A DNA stretch of 64,000 bases, from contig CANLZP010000003.1 of NCBI GenBank assembly GCA_947495695.1, positions 186,001 to 250,000 on the forward strand. Direction: 5' to 3'. Source of the stretch: an uncultured Erythrobacter sp. (lineage in GTDB: Bacteria > Pseudomonadota > Alphaproteobacteria > Sphingomonadales > Sphingomonadaceae). The notes under the pieces were generated by a model, which saw only the letters and a program-made list of their open reading frames with translations, was not told where the DNA came from and searched no databases. Shown here one piece after another: positions 9,684-19,378 of this stretch; position 1 is the first letter of the stretch; each line of letters opens with the position of its first letter. Made by a program: the position numbers and the translations under genes.

Positions 9684-11507
9684 ATGTGTGGGATCATTGG
9701 AATTGTTGGTAGCGCTCCAGTTGCGGAGCGTTTGGTCGATGGGCTCAAGCGGATGGAGTATCGCGGATACGATAGCGCTGGCATTTGCACGATCGACAAT
9801 GGCCAACTGGTTCGTCGCCGTGCCGAGGGTAAGCTCAAGAATTTGGTAGAGGTGTTGGCGGGCAATGATGCCCCGGGCATTATCGGTATTGCACACACTC
9901 GTTGGGCAACGCATGGCGCACCAACAGCCAGCAACGCTCATCCGCATGCCACCGATCAGGTCGCGTTGGTGCACAATGGCATCATCGAAAACTTCAAGCC
10001 GCTTCGCGAAGAGCTGCGAGCCGATGGCCGGGTGTTTGAAAGCGAAACCGATAGTGAAGTGGCCGCCCATCTGGTCTCGCGCGAAGTTGAGCAAGGTGCC
10101 AGCCCGCAAGAGGCTGTGAGCAATGTTCTGCCAAGGCTGCGCGGGGCGTTCGCGCTGGCCATCGCCTTTCGCGACCATCCCGACTTGCTGATCGGTGCGC
10201 GGTTGGGGTCACCGCTGGTGGTGGGGTATGGCGAAGGCGAGACTTATCTTGGCTCTGATGCCTTGGCCCTAGCCCCGCTCACCCAGCGCATTTCCTATCT
10301 GGAAGAAGGCGATTGGGTTGTCATCACCAAGGATGGGGCGACTATTTTTGATCGTGAAAACAACCAAGTAGACCGCCCGATTCAGTCTTCTGGTGCCTCG
10401 GCCGCCGCTGTCGAAAAGGGCAATTATCACCACTACATGCAGAAAGAGATATTTGAACAACCCACGGTGGTTGCGCAGACATTGGGATCTTACCTGCGCC
10501 AGGCGAACAATTCGGTGGCTCTGCCGCAATTGGACTTTGATATCTCGCAAGTCAGGCGTCTGACCATCGTTGCTTGCGGCACATCGTTTTACGCAGGAAT
10601 GGTGGCAAAATACTGGTTTGAACATTTCGCCCGGGTGCCGGTGGACATCGATGTGGCGAGCGAGTTTCGTTATCGTGACCCTGTTTTGGAGGAGGGCGGA
10701 CTGGCCCTGTTTATCTCCCAAAGCGGTGAGACTGCGGACACTTTGGCAGCACTGCGCCACTGCAAGCAGGCGGGTCAAACCATCGGCGTTGTGGTCAATG
10801 TGCCAACCAGTTCCATGGCGAGGGAGGCCGACTTGTTGCTTCCGACTCATGCCGGTCCGGAAATCGGCGTCGCTTCGACCAAAGCATTCACCTGTCAGCT
10901 GGCGGTTCTGGCGGCCTTGGCGACGCATATGGCGGTGGCCAAAGGCTTGATGAGCCGGGCCGAGGAGGAGGAAGTGGTCAAGCATCTGCTTGAAACTCCG
11001 GCCAGCCTCAATGCAGCGCTTGAACATGATGAAGATATTGCCGGGATGGCCCATCTGATCGCTCCGGCCCGCGACGTGTTGTATATGGGACGCGGCCAGG
11101 ATTTCCCGCTGGCCTTGGAAGGCGCGCTGAAGCTCAAAGAAATCAGCTATATTCATGCTGAAGGATATGCCGCGGGCGAAATGAAGCATGGTCCTATCGC
11201 CTTGATTGACGATGCGGTTCCAGTGCTGGTAATCGCTCCTTCGGGTCCACTGTTTGAAAAGACCGTGTCGAATATGGAAGAAGTCCGTGCAAGAGGCGGA
11301 AAAATAATCCTTATTTCTGATGCGAGAGGATTGGCGGAAGCCGGCGAAGGGTGCATTGCGACCATCGAAATGCCCGAAGTTCACCCGCTGATCGCACCAC
11401 TGGTCTACGCTGTTCCGGTGCAATTGCTGGCCTATCATACGGCCTGCGTGAAAGGCACAGATGTTGATCAGCCCCGCAATTTGGCAAAATCGGTAACGGT
11501 CGAGTGA
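9684..11507 (+). CDS. glmS: Glutamine--fructose-6-phosphate aminotransferase
   Basis: A 607-residue enzyme making glucosamine-6-phosphate from fructose-6-phosphate and glutamine, the first step toward UDP-GlcNAc for peptidoglycan and lipid A. It begins MCGIIGIVG, so Cys2 becomes the N-terminal nucleophile of the class II glutaminase domain. HTRWATHG and HNGIIENF follow in order. Two SIS sugar-isomerase domains occupy about residues 285-600, with the CGTSFYAG and SQSGETADT segments. The C-terminus PRNLAKSVTVE is the canonical end of the family. Length is normal. A GFA-family gene follows after 10 bases. Confidence 0.97.
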   Translation: MCGIIGIVGSAPVAERLVDGLKRMEYRGYDSAGICTIDNGQLVRRRAEGKLKNLVEVLAGNDAPGIIGIAHTRWATHGAPTASNAHPHATDQVALVHNGIIENFKPLREELRADGRVFESETDSEVAAHLVSREVEQGASPQEAVSNVLPRLRGAFALAIAFRDHPDLLIGARLGSPLVVGYGEGETYLGSDALALAPLTQRISYLEEGDWVVITKDGATIFDRENNQVDRPIQSSGASAAAVEKGNYHHYMQKEIFEQPTVVAQTLGSYLRQANNSVALPQLDFDISQVRRLTIVACGTSFYAGMVAKYWFEHFARVPVDIDVASEFRYRDPVLEEGGLALFISQSGETADTLAALRHCKQAGQTIGVVVNVPTSSMAREADLLLPTHAGPEIGVASTKAFTCQLAVLAALATHMAVAKGLMSRAEEEEVVKHLLETPASLNAALEHDEDIAGMAHLIAPARDVLYMGRGQDFPLALEGALKLKEISYIHAEGYAAGEMKHGPIALIDDAVPVLVIAPSGPLFEKTVSNMEEVRARGGKIILISDARGLAEAGEGCIATIEMPEVHPLIAPLVYAVPVQLLAYHTACVKGTDVDQPRNLAKSVTVE

Positions 11508-11517
11508 GACGCGCAGC

Positions 11518-11904
11518 ATGGTAAAGGTGGTTGGCGGGTGTCATTGTGGGGCGGTGCAATTCGAGGCGGAGACGACTGAAAGGCCCGAATTGCTCGATTG
11601 CAATTGTTCGGTCTGCTCGATGACGGGATATCTGCATCTCACTGTCCCGCATGAAGACTTCGAGCTGATAAGCGGTAAGGATACGCTGACCTCTTACAAA
11701 TTCGGCACAAGAAATGCAGACCATCTGTTCTGCAAAATCTGCGGTGTGAAAAGCTTTTACCAGCCTCGTTCACACCCGGACAGTTGGAGCATCAACTTCA
11801 ATTGTATTCAGCCCAATTCTTTAATTCAGCCGGAAATAGTTACTTTGGACGGCCAGAATTGGGAAGAAGCCGTCGCCAAACTGCGTTCAAAATCAGCGGA
11901 TTAA
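11518..11904 (+). CDS. GFA-family (CENP-V/GFA domain) zinc protein
   Basis: A 128-residue protein of the family named after glutathione-dependent formaldehyde-activating enzyme. The zinc cysteines appear as GCHCGAVQFE near the N-terminus, DCNCSVC near residue 35 and CKICGVKSFY near 74. This is the conserved pattern for two structural zinc ions. Most members have no proven reaction, so formaldehyde chemistry should not be assumed. It is probably cotranscribed with glmS (10-base gap), although no functional link is obvious. Confidence 0.88.
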   Translation: MVKVVGGCHCGAVQFEAETTERPELLDCNCSVCSMTGYLHLTVPHEDFELISGKDTLTSYKFGTRNADHLFCKICGVKSFYQPRSHPDSWSINFNCIQPNSLIQPEIVTLDGQNWEEAVAKLRSKSAD

Positions 11905-11911
11905 CAGTATT

Positions 11912-11925
11912 TACAGCGTGCTGTA
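11912..11925 (+). repeat. Short palindrome after the GFA gene
   Basis: TACAGC-GT-GCTGTA is a perfect palindrome eight bases after the GFA stop, followed by GAGTTTTGCTTT. It might act as a weak terminator, but the loop is very small. It could equally be an operator for the GGDEF-EAL gene that starts 49 bases downstream. Confidence 0.3.
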
Positions 11926-11973
11926 GAGTTTTGCTTTACTGGCCGATAACCTTTCTGCGTTAGACGCATTTTC

Positions 11974-14325
11974 GTGAGCGAGACTGATTCATCCAACAAC
12001 TCCCTGTCGGGGAAGTTGCCCCTGTCCGTGGTGTTTGGCCTGTCAACGGTCGACAATCCCGAATGGGCACAGCTGCGCGGGTTGCAATATTCGACACTGA
12101 TCGGACATGCCCGTTATCGCGTGGCGATGCATGTGGTGATGTCGCTGCTCACCGTCTGGCTATTTTTGGGGGCTGTCGCTCCGCTTTGGTTGGGCCTGTG
12201 GTTTGCACTGGTCGTAACGGTGCAGATCCGAGGTGCCAGCTATGATGAAAGTCTGGCGGATGGATATCGCCGCCCGGTCGCCCGCTCTGAAGTCTTGCGC
12301 CAAGCTTTGACACCGGTCTGCTCGGGCCTCTTGTGGGCCATCCCGCTAACCTACTTTGGCATGATTGGCGGCCCAACGCTCCACGTTTCGGCTTGGGCCT
12401 TGGTGGCAATCATTATGGCCGGATCAGCCCTGTTCTTCAGCTCCGCTCCGCTGGGAATAGTGATCTTCTCGACGATTGTTGGCTTCTCCGCTGCCACAGC
12501 ATTCTTCCTAACAGGTCAATACGGCATGGTTGCTGCCGTGGTCATCTTAGCCACTATTGTGATGCTTGGCGCTATCGAAGTCTCGCGTAAGACCTTGTGT
12601 GCAAAGATTGCTGAAGACGGCGTGGCCGAGAAGGATCAGGTCGTCTCGCTGCTGCTGCGCGAATTTGAAGAGAACGAGGCCGACTGGCTGTGGGAGGTCG
12701 ATACCTCTCGCCGCGTTCAGGCCGTATCGCCGCGCTTTGCCTTTGCGCTTGGCCAAGTTCAATCCGAGGCCGAGGGGCGCCCCTTGCTTGAGCTGGTGGC
12801 CGGAAAATCATGGGAAAGCGGCAACTTCCCAACCAGCCTGCATGATCTTGCCGAACGGTTAAAGCATCGCGAGAACTTCTCCAATCAATTGGTCGAAGTG
12901 TCGATCAAGGGAGAGCCACGGTGGTGGGAATTGTCCGGCACGCCCATGCGGGATGAACGGGGTAAATTCATTGGCTTCCGCGGGGTCGGCTCCGACGTCA
13001 CCGAGCAACGCGAATCTTCCGAGAAAATCTCGTATTTGGCGCGATATGATCCTCTCACCAAGCTGCCCAATAGGTTGCAATTGACCGAAGCATTAGGCGA
13101 GGCGCTGCGGTATTCAGAGCAGTGGCGTTCGCGCTGTGCGTTTCTGATGGTTGATCTGGATCGCTTTAAGTCGGTCAACGATTCGCTCGGCCATCTGGTG
13201 GGTGACAGGCTGCTGGCGCAGGTTGCCGCACGCTTGCAATCCATCATGGGCGACAATTGCATGTGCGGCCGATTGGGCGGCGATGAATTCGCCATTGTGA
13301 TCCGCGATGCAACCGATCACACCGTGATCGAGAAAGTCTCCCAAAAGGTCATCGACCATTTGTCTGAACCTTATACGGTGGATAACCACACTCTGTATGT
13401 TGGGGCCAGCGTCGGGTCGGCAGTAGGGCCACGCGATGGCCGGACGGTCGAAGAATTGATGCGCAATGCCGATTTGGCCCTGTACCGTTCAAAGGATGAA
13501 GGCGGCGGCGAACACCACAAATTCGAGCCCGGACTGCATGCTCACGCAGAAGAACGCCGCCAGCTCGAAGTCTCTTTGCGTAATGCGCTGGAGGAGGAAG
13601 AATTGGTCCTGCATTATCAACCGGTGGTTGATTCCAATAGCGAGGAACTGGTCAGTTTTGAGGCTCTGGTTCGTTGGAACAGCAAGGATCACGGTTTTGT
13701 CAGCCCAGGCAAATTCATTCCTTTGGCTGAGGACACGCGATTGATCGTGCCGATCGGGCGCTGGGTGCTGCGTCAGGCCTGTATCGAGGCGCGCAAGTGG
13801 CCCGAGAATGTCAAGGTGAACGTCAATGTATCGCCCGAGCAATTGCTGGAGCCGGACTTTACCGATGATGTGGTGAGCGCGCTGGCTGAAACAGGATTGC
13901 GTCCTGAGCGGCTGGAAATCGAAGTGACGGAAAGCATTTTCCTGCGCGATGCCAGCATTGCCCGCAATGCGTTGGAGCAGGTTATGGCGCTGGGTTGCAG
14001 CGTGGCGTTGGATGACTTTGGCACCGGCTATTCCTCGCTTGGCTATCTGCGCAAGCTGCGGTTCTCTACCATCAAGGTCGACCGGACCTTTGTGCAGGGC
14101 GCGGCGCAACAAAGCGCTGAAAGCTTAGCCATTATTCGGGCTGTGGTTGCGATGGCGCAAAGTCTGGATATGACCACGACAGCAGAAGGCGTTGAAACTG
14201 CTGAAGAAGCGGCGCTGATCCGGTCAATGGGATGCGATAAGATCCAAGGCTTCTACTTTGGCCGCCCAATGCCCGCAGAAGATGCGCGGCGTTTGTTCAA
14301 GCCTCTTGCGCGCAAGAGCGCTTGA
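11974..14325 (+). CDS. Membrane-bound PAS-GGDEF-EAL cyclic-di-GMP signalling protein
   Basis: A 783-residue protein with a GTG start. Five to six hydrophobic helices lie between about residues 50 and 205. A PAS-like sensor with LLLREFEENEADWLWEVD follows at roughly 225-345, then a diguanylate cyclase domain with intact RLGGDEF near 432 and a phosphodiesterase domain with SFEALVRW near 562 and DFGTGYSSLG near 679. Both active-site motifs are intact, so either activity or both are possible. It ends 13 bases from the convergent purQ. The sensed signal is unknown. Confidence 0.92.
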   Translation: MSETDSSNNSLSGKLPLSVVFGLSTVDNPEWAQLRGLQYSTLIGHARYRVAMHVVMSLLTVWLFLGAVAPLWLGLWFALVVTVQIRGASYDESLADGYRRPVARSEVLRQALTPVCSGLLWAIPLTYFGMIGGPTLHVSAWALVAIIMAGSALFFSSAPLGIVIFSTIVGFSAATAFFLTGQYGMVAAVVILATIVMLGAIEVSRKTLCAKIAEDGVAEKDQVVSLLLREFEENEADWLWEVDTSRRVQAVSPRFAFALGQVQSEAEGRPLLELVAGKSWESGNFPTSLHDLAERLKHRENFSNQLVEVSIKGEPRWWELSGTPMRDERGKFIGFRGVGSDVTEQRESSEKISYLARYDPLTKLPNRLQLTEALGEALRYSEQWRSRCAFLMVDLDRFKSVNDSLGHLVGDRLLAQVAARLQSIMGDNCMCGRLGGDEFAIVIRDATDHTVIEKVSQKVIDHLSEPYTVDNHTLYVGASVGSAVGPRDGRTVEELMRNADLALYRSKDEGGGEHHKFEPGLHAHAEERRQLEVSLRNALEEEELVLHYQPVVDSNSEELVSFEALVRWNSKDHGFVSPGKFIPLAEDTRLIVPIGRWVLRQACIEARKWPENVKVNVNVSPEQLLEPDFTDDVVSALAETGLRPERLEIEVTESIFLRDASIARNALEQVMALGCSVALDDFGTGYSSLGYLRKLRFSTIKVDRTFVQGAAQQSAESLAIIRAVVAMAQSLDMTTTAEGVETAEEAALIRSMGCDKIQGFYFGRPMPAEDARRLFKPLARKSA

Positions 14326-14337
14326 TCAGGCAAATCA

Positions 14338-15015
14338 TCAGGCGTTGACCAAAGCTCCGATCACGCTTTCAAACAATTTGCGTCCATCACAGCCGCCATG
14401 GGCTTGCTCAATCGCCCGTTCGGGATGCGGCATCATACCCAACACATTGCCTTCAGCATTGATGATCCCGGCAATATCGCGGCGTGAACCATTGCATGGC
14501 TCGGTATAGCGAAACACGACCTGGCCATCGCCTTCCAGCTGGTCGAGCGTAGCTTCGTCCGCAAAGAAATTGCCATCGTGATGAGCAACCGGGATATGGA
14601 TGATCTCGCCTTCATCATAGGCCGACGTGAAGAGCGTTTGGTTGGTTTCCACCTTGAGCGGAACCGTTTTGCAAATGAAGTTCTGGCTGGCATTGCGCAT
14701 CAATGCGCCGGGCAACAATTTGGCTTCTGTCAAAACCTGAAAGCCGTTGCACACGCCCAAAACAGGCACACCGCGCTTTGCCGCGGCAACCACCGCCTGC
14801 AGGATCGGGCTGCGCGAGGCCATCGCGCCTGAACGCAGATAATCGCCATAGGAGAAGCCACCGGGCAGAGCGATGAAGTCCAACCCGTCGGGCAATTCTG
14901 CATCGCCATGCCATAGTCGCAGCGGCTGCGTTCCCGATACATTGGCCAGCGCAACCGCCATATCGCGGTCACAATTGGATCCGGGGAAGGTGACAACGGC
15001 GCTGCGCATAGCCAT
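14338..15015 (-). CDS. purQ: Phosphoribosylformylglycinamidine synthase, glutaminase subunit
   Basis: A 225-residue class I glutamine amidotransferase that supplies ammonia to PurL in step four of purine synthesis, working with PurS. The N-terminal PGSNCDRDM motif and the nucleophile cysteine in [11 protein letters not shown] (residue 89) are intact. So is the C-terminal catalytic pair in [10 protein letters not shown]. The start overlaps the purS stop (TAATG), showing translational coupling. A second ATG two codons in is also possible. purL is not in the window. Confidence 0.97.
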   Translation of the reverse strand: MAMRSAVVTFPGSNCDRDMAVALANVSGTQPLRLWHGDAELPDGLDFIALPGGFSYGDYLRSGAMASRSPILQAVVAAAKRGVPVLGVCNGFQVLTEAKLLPGALMRNASQNFICKTVPLKVETNQTLFTSAYDEGEIIHIPVAHHDGNFFADEATLDQLEGDGQVVFRYTEPCNGSRRDIAGIINAEGNVLGMMPHPERAIEQAHGGCDGRKLFESVIGALVNA

Positions 15016-15263
15016 TACGCCGCTTCCGAAGCGCTCAGCTTCTCAATCGAGTAATCCTCAATCACCATATTGGCGAGCAATTGCTGACACATCTGGTCGA
15101 TCTGTTCGTCCGAGGTGTTATCGGCCACATCCAGCTCGATCAGGCGGCCGATCCGGACATCTTCTACACCGTCAAAGCCAAGTCCTTCCAGCGAGTGGTG
15201 AACAGCGCGGCCCTGCGGGTCAAGCACTCCGGGCTTAAGGCGGACGAGGATACGGACTTTCAT
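15015..15263 (-). CDS. purS: Phosphoribosylformylglycinamidine synthase, PurS subunit
   Basis: A small 82-residue protein that bridges PurQ and PurL in the three-part FGAM synthase. The start [18 protein letters not shown] is the family-typical beginning; an upstream ATG would add only five residues. It contains the [17 protein letters not shown] segment and ends with the last base of its stop codon shared with the purQ start. The M16 peptidase gene lies upstream of it, about 120 bases away on the same strand. Confidence 0.95.
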   Translation of the reverse strand: MKVRILVRLKPGVLDPQGRAVHHSLEGLGFDGVEDVRIGRLIELDVADNTSDEQIDQMCQQLLANMVIEDYSIEKLSASEAA

Positions 15264-15384
15264 ACTGGCTCCTGCCAAGATTCTGGGTCGGTTGGCCGCA
15301 GCCTATAGCGCGGCGATGCGGCAGCGCAATCATTCGTACAATATTGCCCACGACTGCGTGCGGTTTTGATGCGCGATTGCTGGA

Positions 15385-18306
15385 CTATTCGGCTGTGGTG
15401 TCAGCTTCTTCGGGCAGCACGAGAATCTCGACCGCATCATCCGGCGCCAAATATCGCTGCGCTGCGGCTTGTAGATCTGCTGAAGTCACAGCCTTCAGAA
15501 CATCGGGATAGGCTAGAAAACGGTCAATCCGCTCAGGTTCGCTTTGCGCGCGCCAGGCCAATGGGATCCACCCACTCAACCGTTTAAGCGCATTGTCATA
15601 ATTTTCCAGCAAAGGATTTCTGGCGCGCTCCACCAGATCGGGGTCAATCGGCTCGTTTTGCAAGTCTTCCAGCAGCTCTATGATGGCGGCTCTGGTGGCC
15701 TCGATCTCGCTCGATTCGACCGAAGCGCTGATCTGGAATGTACCATAGCCGGGGTAAAAATGGCTCATCTGACTGGATGCGGATGGTGAATAGGCCTGCC
15801 CCAGTTCTTCGCGCAGACGCTGTTGCAACTCAATCCCTACCGCTGCGCCCAGCAATCTCAGGGTCGATACTTGAGCAAGATCGCGATCATCAGTGGTGGG
15901 CCAAACTATCCGTACCAAGGCTTGATCATCCTCGCCTTGGTGATGCAGAACGCGCTTGCCGCGGGCTTGGGTAAAGCTGCGTTGGCGCGCCTCTTTTCGT
16001 GGCAGAAACTCGGCTTCGCGCAGGGGCAGGGCGCCCAGACTATTAGCAATCGCGGCGATGGCAGCATCGCTGTCAAAATCACCCACCAGTGCCACTTCGA
16101 TTGCCCCATTTTCCAGGCGATCTGCGATGACGGACTGCAATTGCGCGAAATCCAGCGCGAAATATTCGTCTTTCTCCAGCAGAGAGAAGCGCGGATCATT
16201 GTCGGACAAAATTGCGCCGGCTTGCGTGCTATAGGCTCTTCCCGGGGTGGCGCGCAGCGTGTTGAAAAAATTGTCGATCCGGCGGCGATATTGCTCAAGT
16301 CCTTCGCGGCGATAGCCCGGATCTGTTAAACCGGCGGTGATCAGCTGCAATTGCAGCTCAAGATCGCGTGGGGTTGTCGTTCCACCCAAAGTGAAGGCGT
16401 CTTCCGTGTTGCTGATCCGCAAACCTACGCTGCGACCGGCCAGAATGCTGAGCAATTCGTCCTGGCTGTGCTGTCCCAACCCGCCTGCGGGCAATGATGG
16501 TACTAGCTCGGTCGCCAGCGGATTTTCTGCCGTGTTCAACAATCGCCCACCATCCACTGCCACCCGGTAGCTCACCCGATCTTCCTGAATATCGGTCTGT
16601 TTCAGTGTCAGGCGAACGCCATTGGCAAAGGTGATGAGGCGAAAGCCCATCCGATCGTCTTCGCTATCGGACACGATGACGCCAGTCTCACCAAAATCGG
16701 TGTAGGCAAATTCGGCGGCGCCTTTGTCTTCGGGCGCTGCGATGGGCAGTGCCATTGCTTGCGCAAATGTCTCGCGCAGCGCTTCCTCGCCGCCCTCAGG
16801 AGATACGCGCCCCTGCAGGCGGATCATGGGATCATCCAGCGGGGTCACGTCCGCCAGCAAGGCTGCCAGCAGACGCTCGGCGGTGAAATCCTCCTGCGTC
16901 GCTTCGAACTGATCGAGACGATAACGAGCCTGTGTTGGAATCCGCTCGCTACCCAGCAACGACAAAGCCCCGCTGATCAACGCACCATTGCTGCGTGTGC
17001 TCTCTGCCTCGACCGCATTTTCCAGCGCGGTCCGGCGGTTGGCCAATTGTTCGGCAATCTCGGACTGGGTAAAGCCATAGGTTAGCGCCTGATTGACTTC
17101 TCTTACAGCCGCCAACATTCCTTTGCGCCATTGGCCATCCAGGCTGGAGATTGAGAGGGAGGTGACCCGAGCGTCCTCGAATATCTCTCCGGTAGAGAAA
17201 CTGGCCCCGCGAAACGGAGCATCTTGCGACCGGGCGAGCCGCGCCAATCGGCGGTTTACGATTCCATAGGCGATTGTGCGCAAGGCGTTCTCGCGGCGAT
17301 TGGCCACATTGTCAGGACGGTCCCGCCATGACCCGAACTGGGCGATGGAGACAGATTCGGACAAGGCAGGATCGATATAGATATCGGTTATCCCAGAGCG
17401 GCTGATGTCCACTGGGCCTGTTTCGGGATCAACCGGAGCGGGGCGGCCTTGCCAGTCCGAAAAGCGCGTCTTTATCGCCTGCTCCATGGTCAAGAGGGGG
17501 ATATCACCCACTATCACCAGCACCGTGTTGGCCGGCGTATAGGTGCGTTTGTATAGGCCGCGCAGCTGAGCCGCGTTGGCACTTTCAAGCACCTCCAGCG
17601 CGCCGATAGGCAGCCTTTGCGCATAGCGCGCATTAGGTGTTGAAAAGGCGAAGTAATCCTCCAACGCGCGCTGCGAAAAATTGCGCCGGTCACGCCGCTC
17701 GGCCAAGATGACGCCGCGTTCGCGCTCGACCGCGTCTTGCTCGATCAGCAGCTCGCTGGCGGTTTCGCGCATCAACATCAAGGCCGCGCCCAGCAATTCT
17801 TCGTCATTGCGCGGTAGGTTGAGCATATAGGTGATCGCGCTGAAGCCAGTGGAGGCGTTGGTGTCGGCACCAAAGGCCAAGCCCTCTCGCTCCAACAGCT
17901 TGATCATCTCACCTTCGGGAATGCCCTTGGAGCCATTGAAGGCCATGTGTTCCAGATAATGAGACAGGCCGAGTTCGGTCTCGGTCTCGTCCAAAGAGCC
18001 TGAATCGATCCGCATCCGAACCATTGCGGTGCCTTCGGGCGTGGCATTCTCGCGCAGAATATAGCGCATGCCATTGTCGAGCTTGCCGAACACAAAGCCG
18101 GGATCGACGGGTACGTCGCTTTCTTCAAAAACCCAGTCAGGCTTGGCCGGTGTAGCCTTGGTCGAAGGGTCTTGCGCATAGGCCGGAGCCGAATTGCTCA
18201 AACACAGCGCTATCAAGAGCCCGCAAGAACCGGAAATCCAGCGACTCAAACCGGCTATCTCAGCCGCAACAGGTCCCCAGGCAAAGCGCAATTTTTGTCG
18301 TCGCAC
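15385..18306 (-). CDS. Periplasmic M16-family zinc metallopeptidase with two M16 units
   Basis: About 973 residues from a GTG start. The frame is open 156 bases further, but that part overlaps purC, and only this start gives a clean signal peptide ending APAYAQ. The inverted zinc site HxxEH appears in LGLSHYLEHMAFNGS, followed downstream by the distal glutamate in a VERERGVILAE segment. A second M16 unit in the C-terminal half lacks the motif, as usual for pitrilysin-like proteins with one inactive half. It probably degrades peptides in the periplasm. The position between purC and purS is 7 bases from purC, so it may be cotranscribed with the purine genes. Confidence 0.9.
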   Translation of the reverse strand: MRRQKLRFAWGPVAAEIAGLSRWISGSCGLLIALCLSNSAPAYAQDPSTKATPAKPDWVFEESDVPVDPGFVFGKLDNGMRYILRENATPEGTAMVRMRIDSGSLDETETELGLSHYLEHMAFNGSKGIPEGEMIKLLEREGLAFGADTNASTGFSAITYMLNLPRNDEELLGAALMLMRETASELLIEQDAVERERGVILAERRDRRNFSQRALEDYFAFSTPNARYAQRLPIGALEVLESANAAQLRGLYKRTYTPANTVLVIVGDIPLLTMEQAIKTRFSDWQGRPAPVDPETGPVDISRSGITDIYIDPALSESVSIAQFGSWRDRPDNVANRRENALRTIAYGIVNRRLARLARSQDAPFRGASFSTGEIFEDARVTSLSISSLDGQWRKGMLAAVREVNQALTYGFTQSEIAEQLANRRTALENAVEAESTRSNGALISGALSLLGSERIPTQARYRLDQFEATQEDFTAERLLAALLADVTPLDDPMIRLQGRVSPEGGEEALRETFAQAMALPIAAPEDKGAAEFAYTDFGETGVIVSDSEDDRMGFRLITFANGVRLTLKQTDIQEDRVSYRVAVDGGRLLNTAENPLATELVPSLPAGGLGQHSQDELLSILAGRSVGLRISNTEDAFTLGGTTTPRDLELQLQLITAGLTDPGYRREGLEQYRRRIDNFFNTLRATPGRAYSTQAGAILSDNDPRFSLLEKDEYFALDFAQLQSVIADRLENGAIEVALVGDFDSDAAIAAIANSLGALPLREAEFLPRKEARQRSFTQARGKRVLHHQGEDDQALVRIVWPTTDDRDLAQVSTLRLLGAAVGIELQQRLREELGQAYSPSASSQMSHFYPGYGTFQISASVESSEIEATRAAIIELLEDLQNEPIDPDLVERARNPLLENYDNALKRLSGWIPLAWRAQSEPERIDRFLAYPDVLKAVTSADLQAAAQRYLAPDDAVEILVLPEEADTTAE

Positions 18307-18313
18307 CGGTCGC

Positions 18314-19120
18314 CTATTTCTTGGGTGGATTGGCTGAGCCACGCAGTTTGTTGCGGTGGCTGGAAAGGTCGAGCACTTCGCCCGGGCCATTGTCCTCGCC
18401 TTGCAGCAAGCCCAACCTGCGGGCCACTTCGCGATAGGCCTCTTCTTCGCCGCCAAGATCACGCCGGAAGCGGTCCTTGTCCAGTTTCTCGCCCGTATTC
18501 ATGTCCCACAAACGGCATCCGTCCGGGCTGATTTCGTCGGCCAGAATGACCCGGCTAAAATCGCCATCATAGATCCGGCCAAATTCCAGCTTGAAGTCGA
18601 CCAGGCGCACATCGATCGCGGCGAACATGCCGCACATGAAATCATTGATCCGGATCGCCATGGAAGAAATGTCCTGCATTTCCTCGTTCGAAGCCCAGCC
18701 AAAACAGGCAATGTGCTCTTCCGCAATCAGCGGATCACCCAGCGCATCATCCTTGTAATAATATTCGATCAAGGTGTGGGGCAGTTGCTCACCCTCTTCG
18801 ATGCCTAGCCGCTTAGTTATGGAGCCAGCTGCGACATTGCGCACTACAACTTCGATCGGAACAATCTCGCATTGGCGCACCAATTGCTCGCGCATATTCA
18901 GGCGGCGGATGAAATGGGTCGGAATGCCGATATGAGACAGCCGGGAAAAGACATGTTCGGAGATGCGGTTGTTGATCACGCCCTTGCCGTTGATCGTACC
19001 CTTTTTCTCGGCGTTAAAAGCGGTCGCATCATCCTTGAAATATTGGATGATGGTGCCCGGCTCTGGACCTTCGTAAAGGATCTTGGCCTTGCCTTCATAG
19101 ATTTGGCGACGACGCGTCAT
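18314..19120 (-). CDS. purC: Phosphoribosylaminoimidazole-succinocarboxamide synthase
   Basis: A 268-residue SAICAR synthetase that joins aspartate to CAIR with ATP in purine synthesis. The start [18 protein letters not shown] is chosen because AAGGA lies nine bases upstream; an ATG nine bases earlier sits too close to it. Conserved segments include [34 protein letters not shown] and the C-terminal [12 protein letters not shown]. The tail after [10 protein letters not shown] is about 20 residues longer than in minimal homologues. It heads the minus-strand run purC, M16 peptidase, purS, purQ. Confidence 0.96.
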   Translation of the reverse strand: MTRRRQIYEGKAKILYEGPEPGTIIQYFKDDATAFNAEKKGTINGKGVINNRISEHVFSRLSHIGIPTHFIRRLNMREQLVRQCEIVPIEVVVRNVAAGSITKRLGIEEGEQLPHTLIEYYYKDDALGDPLIAEEHIACFGWASNEEMQDISSMAIRINDFMCGMFAAIDVRLVDFKLEFGRIYDGDFSRVILADEISPDGCRLWDMNTGEKLDKDRFRRDLGGEEEAYREVARRLGLLQGEDNGPGEVLDLSSHRNKLRGSANPPKK

Positions 19121-19378
19121 TGCAGACATTCCTTGGCAAAAATAACGAGCCCCGGCGTGGCGAAACACAATGCGTCGCAGCCGCCGGGGCGTTGCTCGAT
19201 TCATAGGCGCTTTGAGGCTTTTTGGCAAACCTTGGCTTAAGCCCGTCACGCGCAAAATTTCGTGGGATTGGCCAAGTCGCTGTTACGGCGCTAACAACCG
19301 CTCGGCTTGGTCGAGGAAAATCGACTGTTAGGCAGGCCGATCGCGGTCCATCTGACTGCATGGCGAAGGGGCCGCGTG

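Noticed and set aside
10269..11519. 416-residue open frame antisense to glmS
   Set aside because: It mirrors glmS exactly in extent, shows no recognisable motif, and has a composition (Arg/His/Gln-rich) typical of shadow frames.
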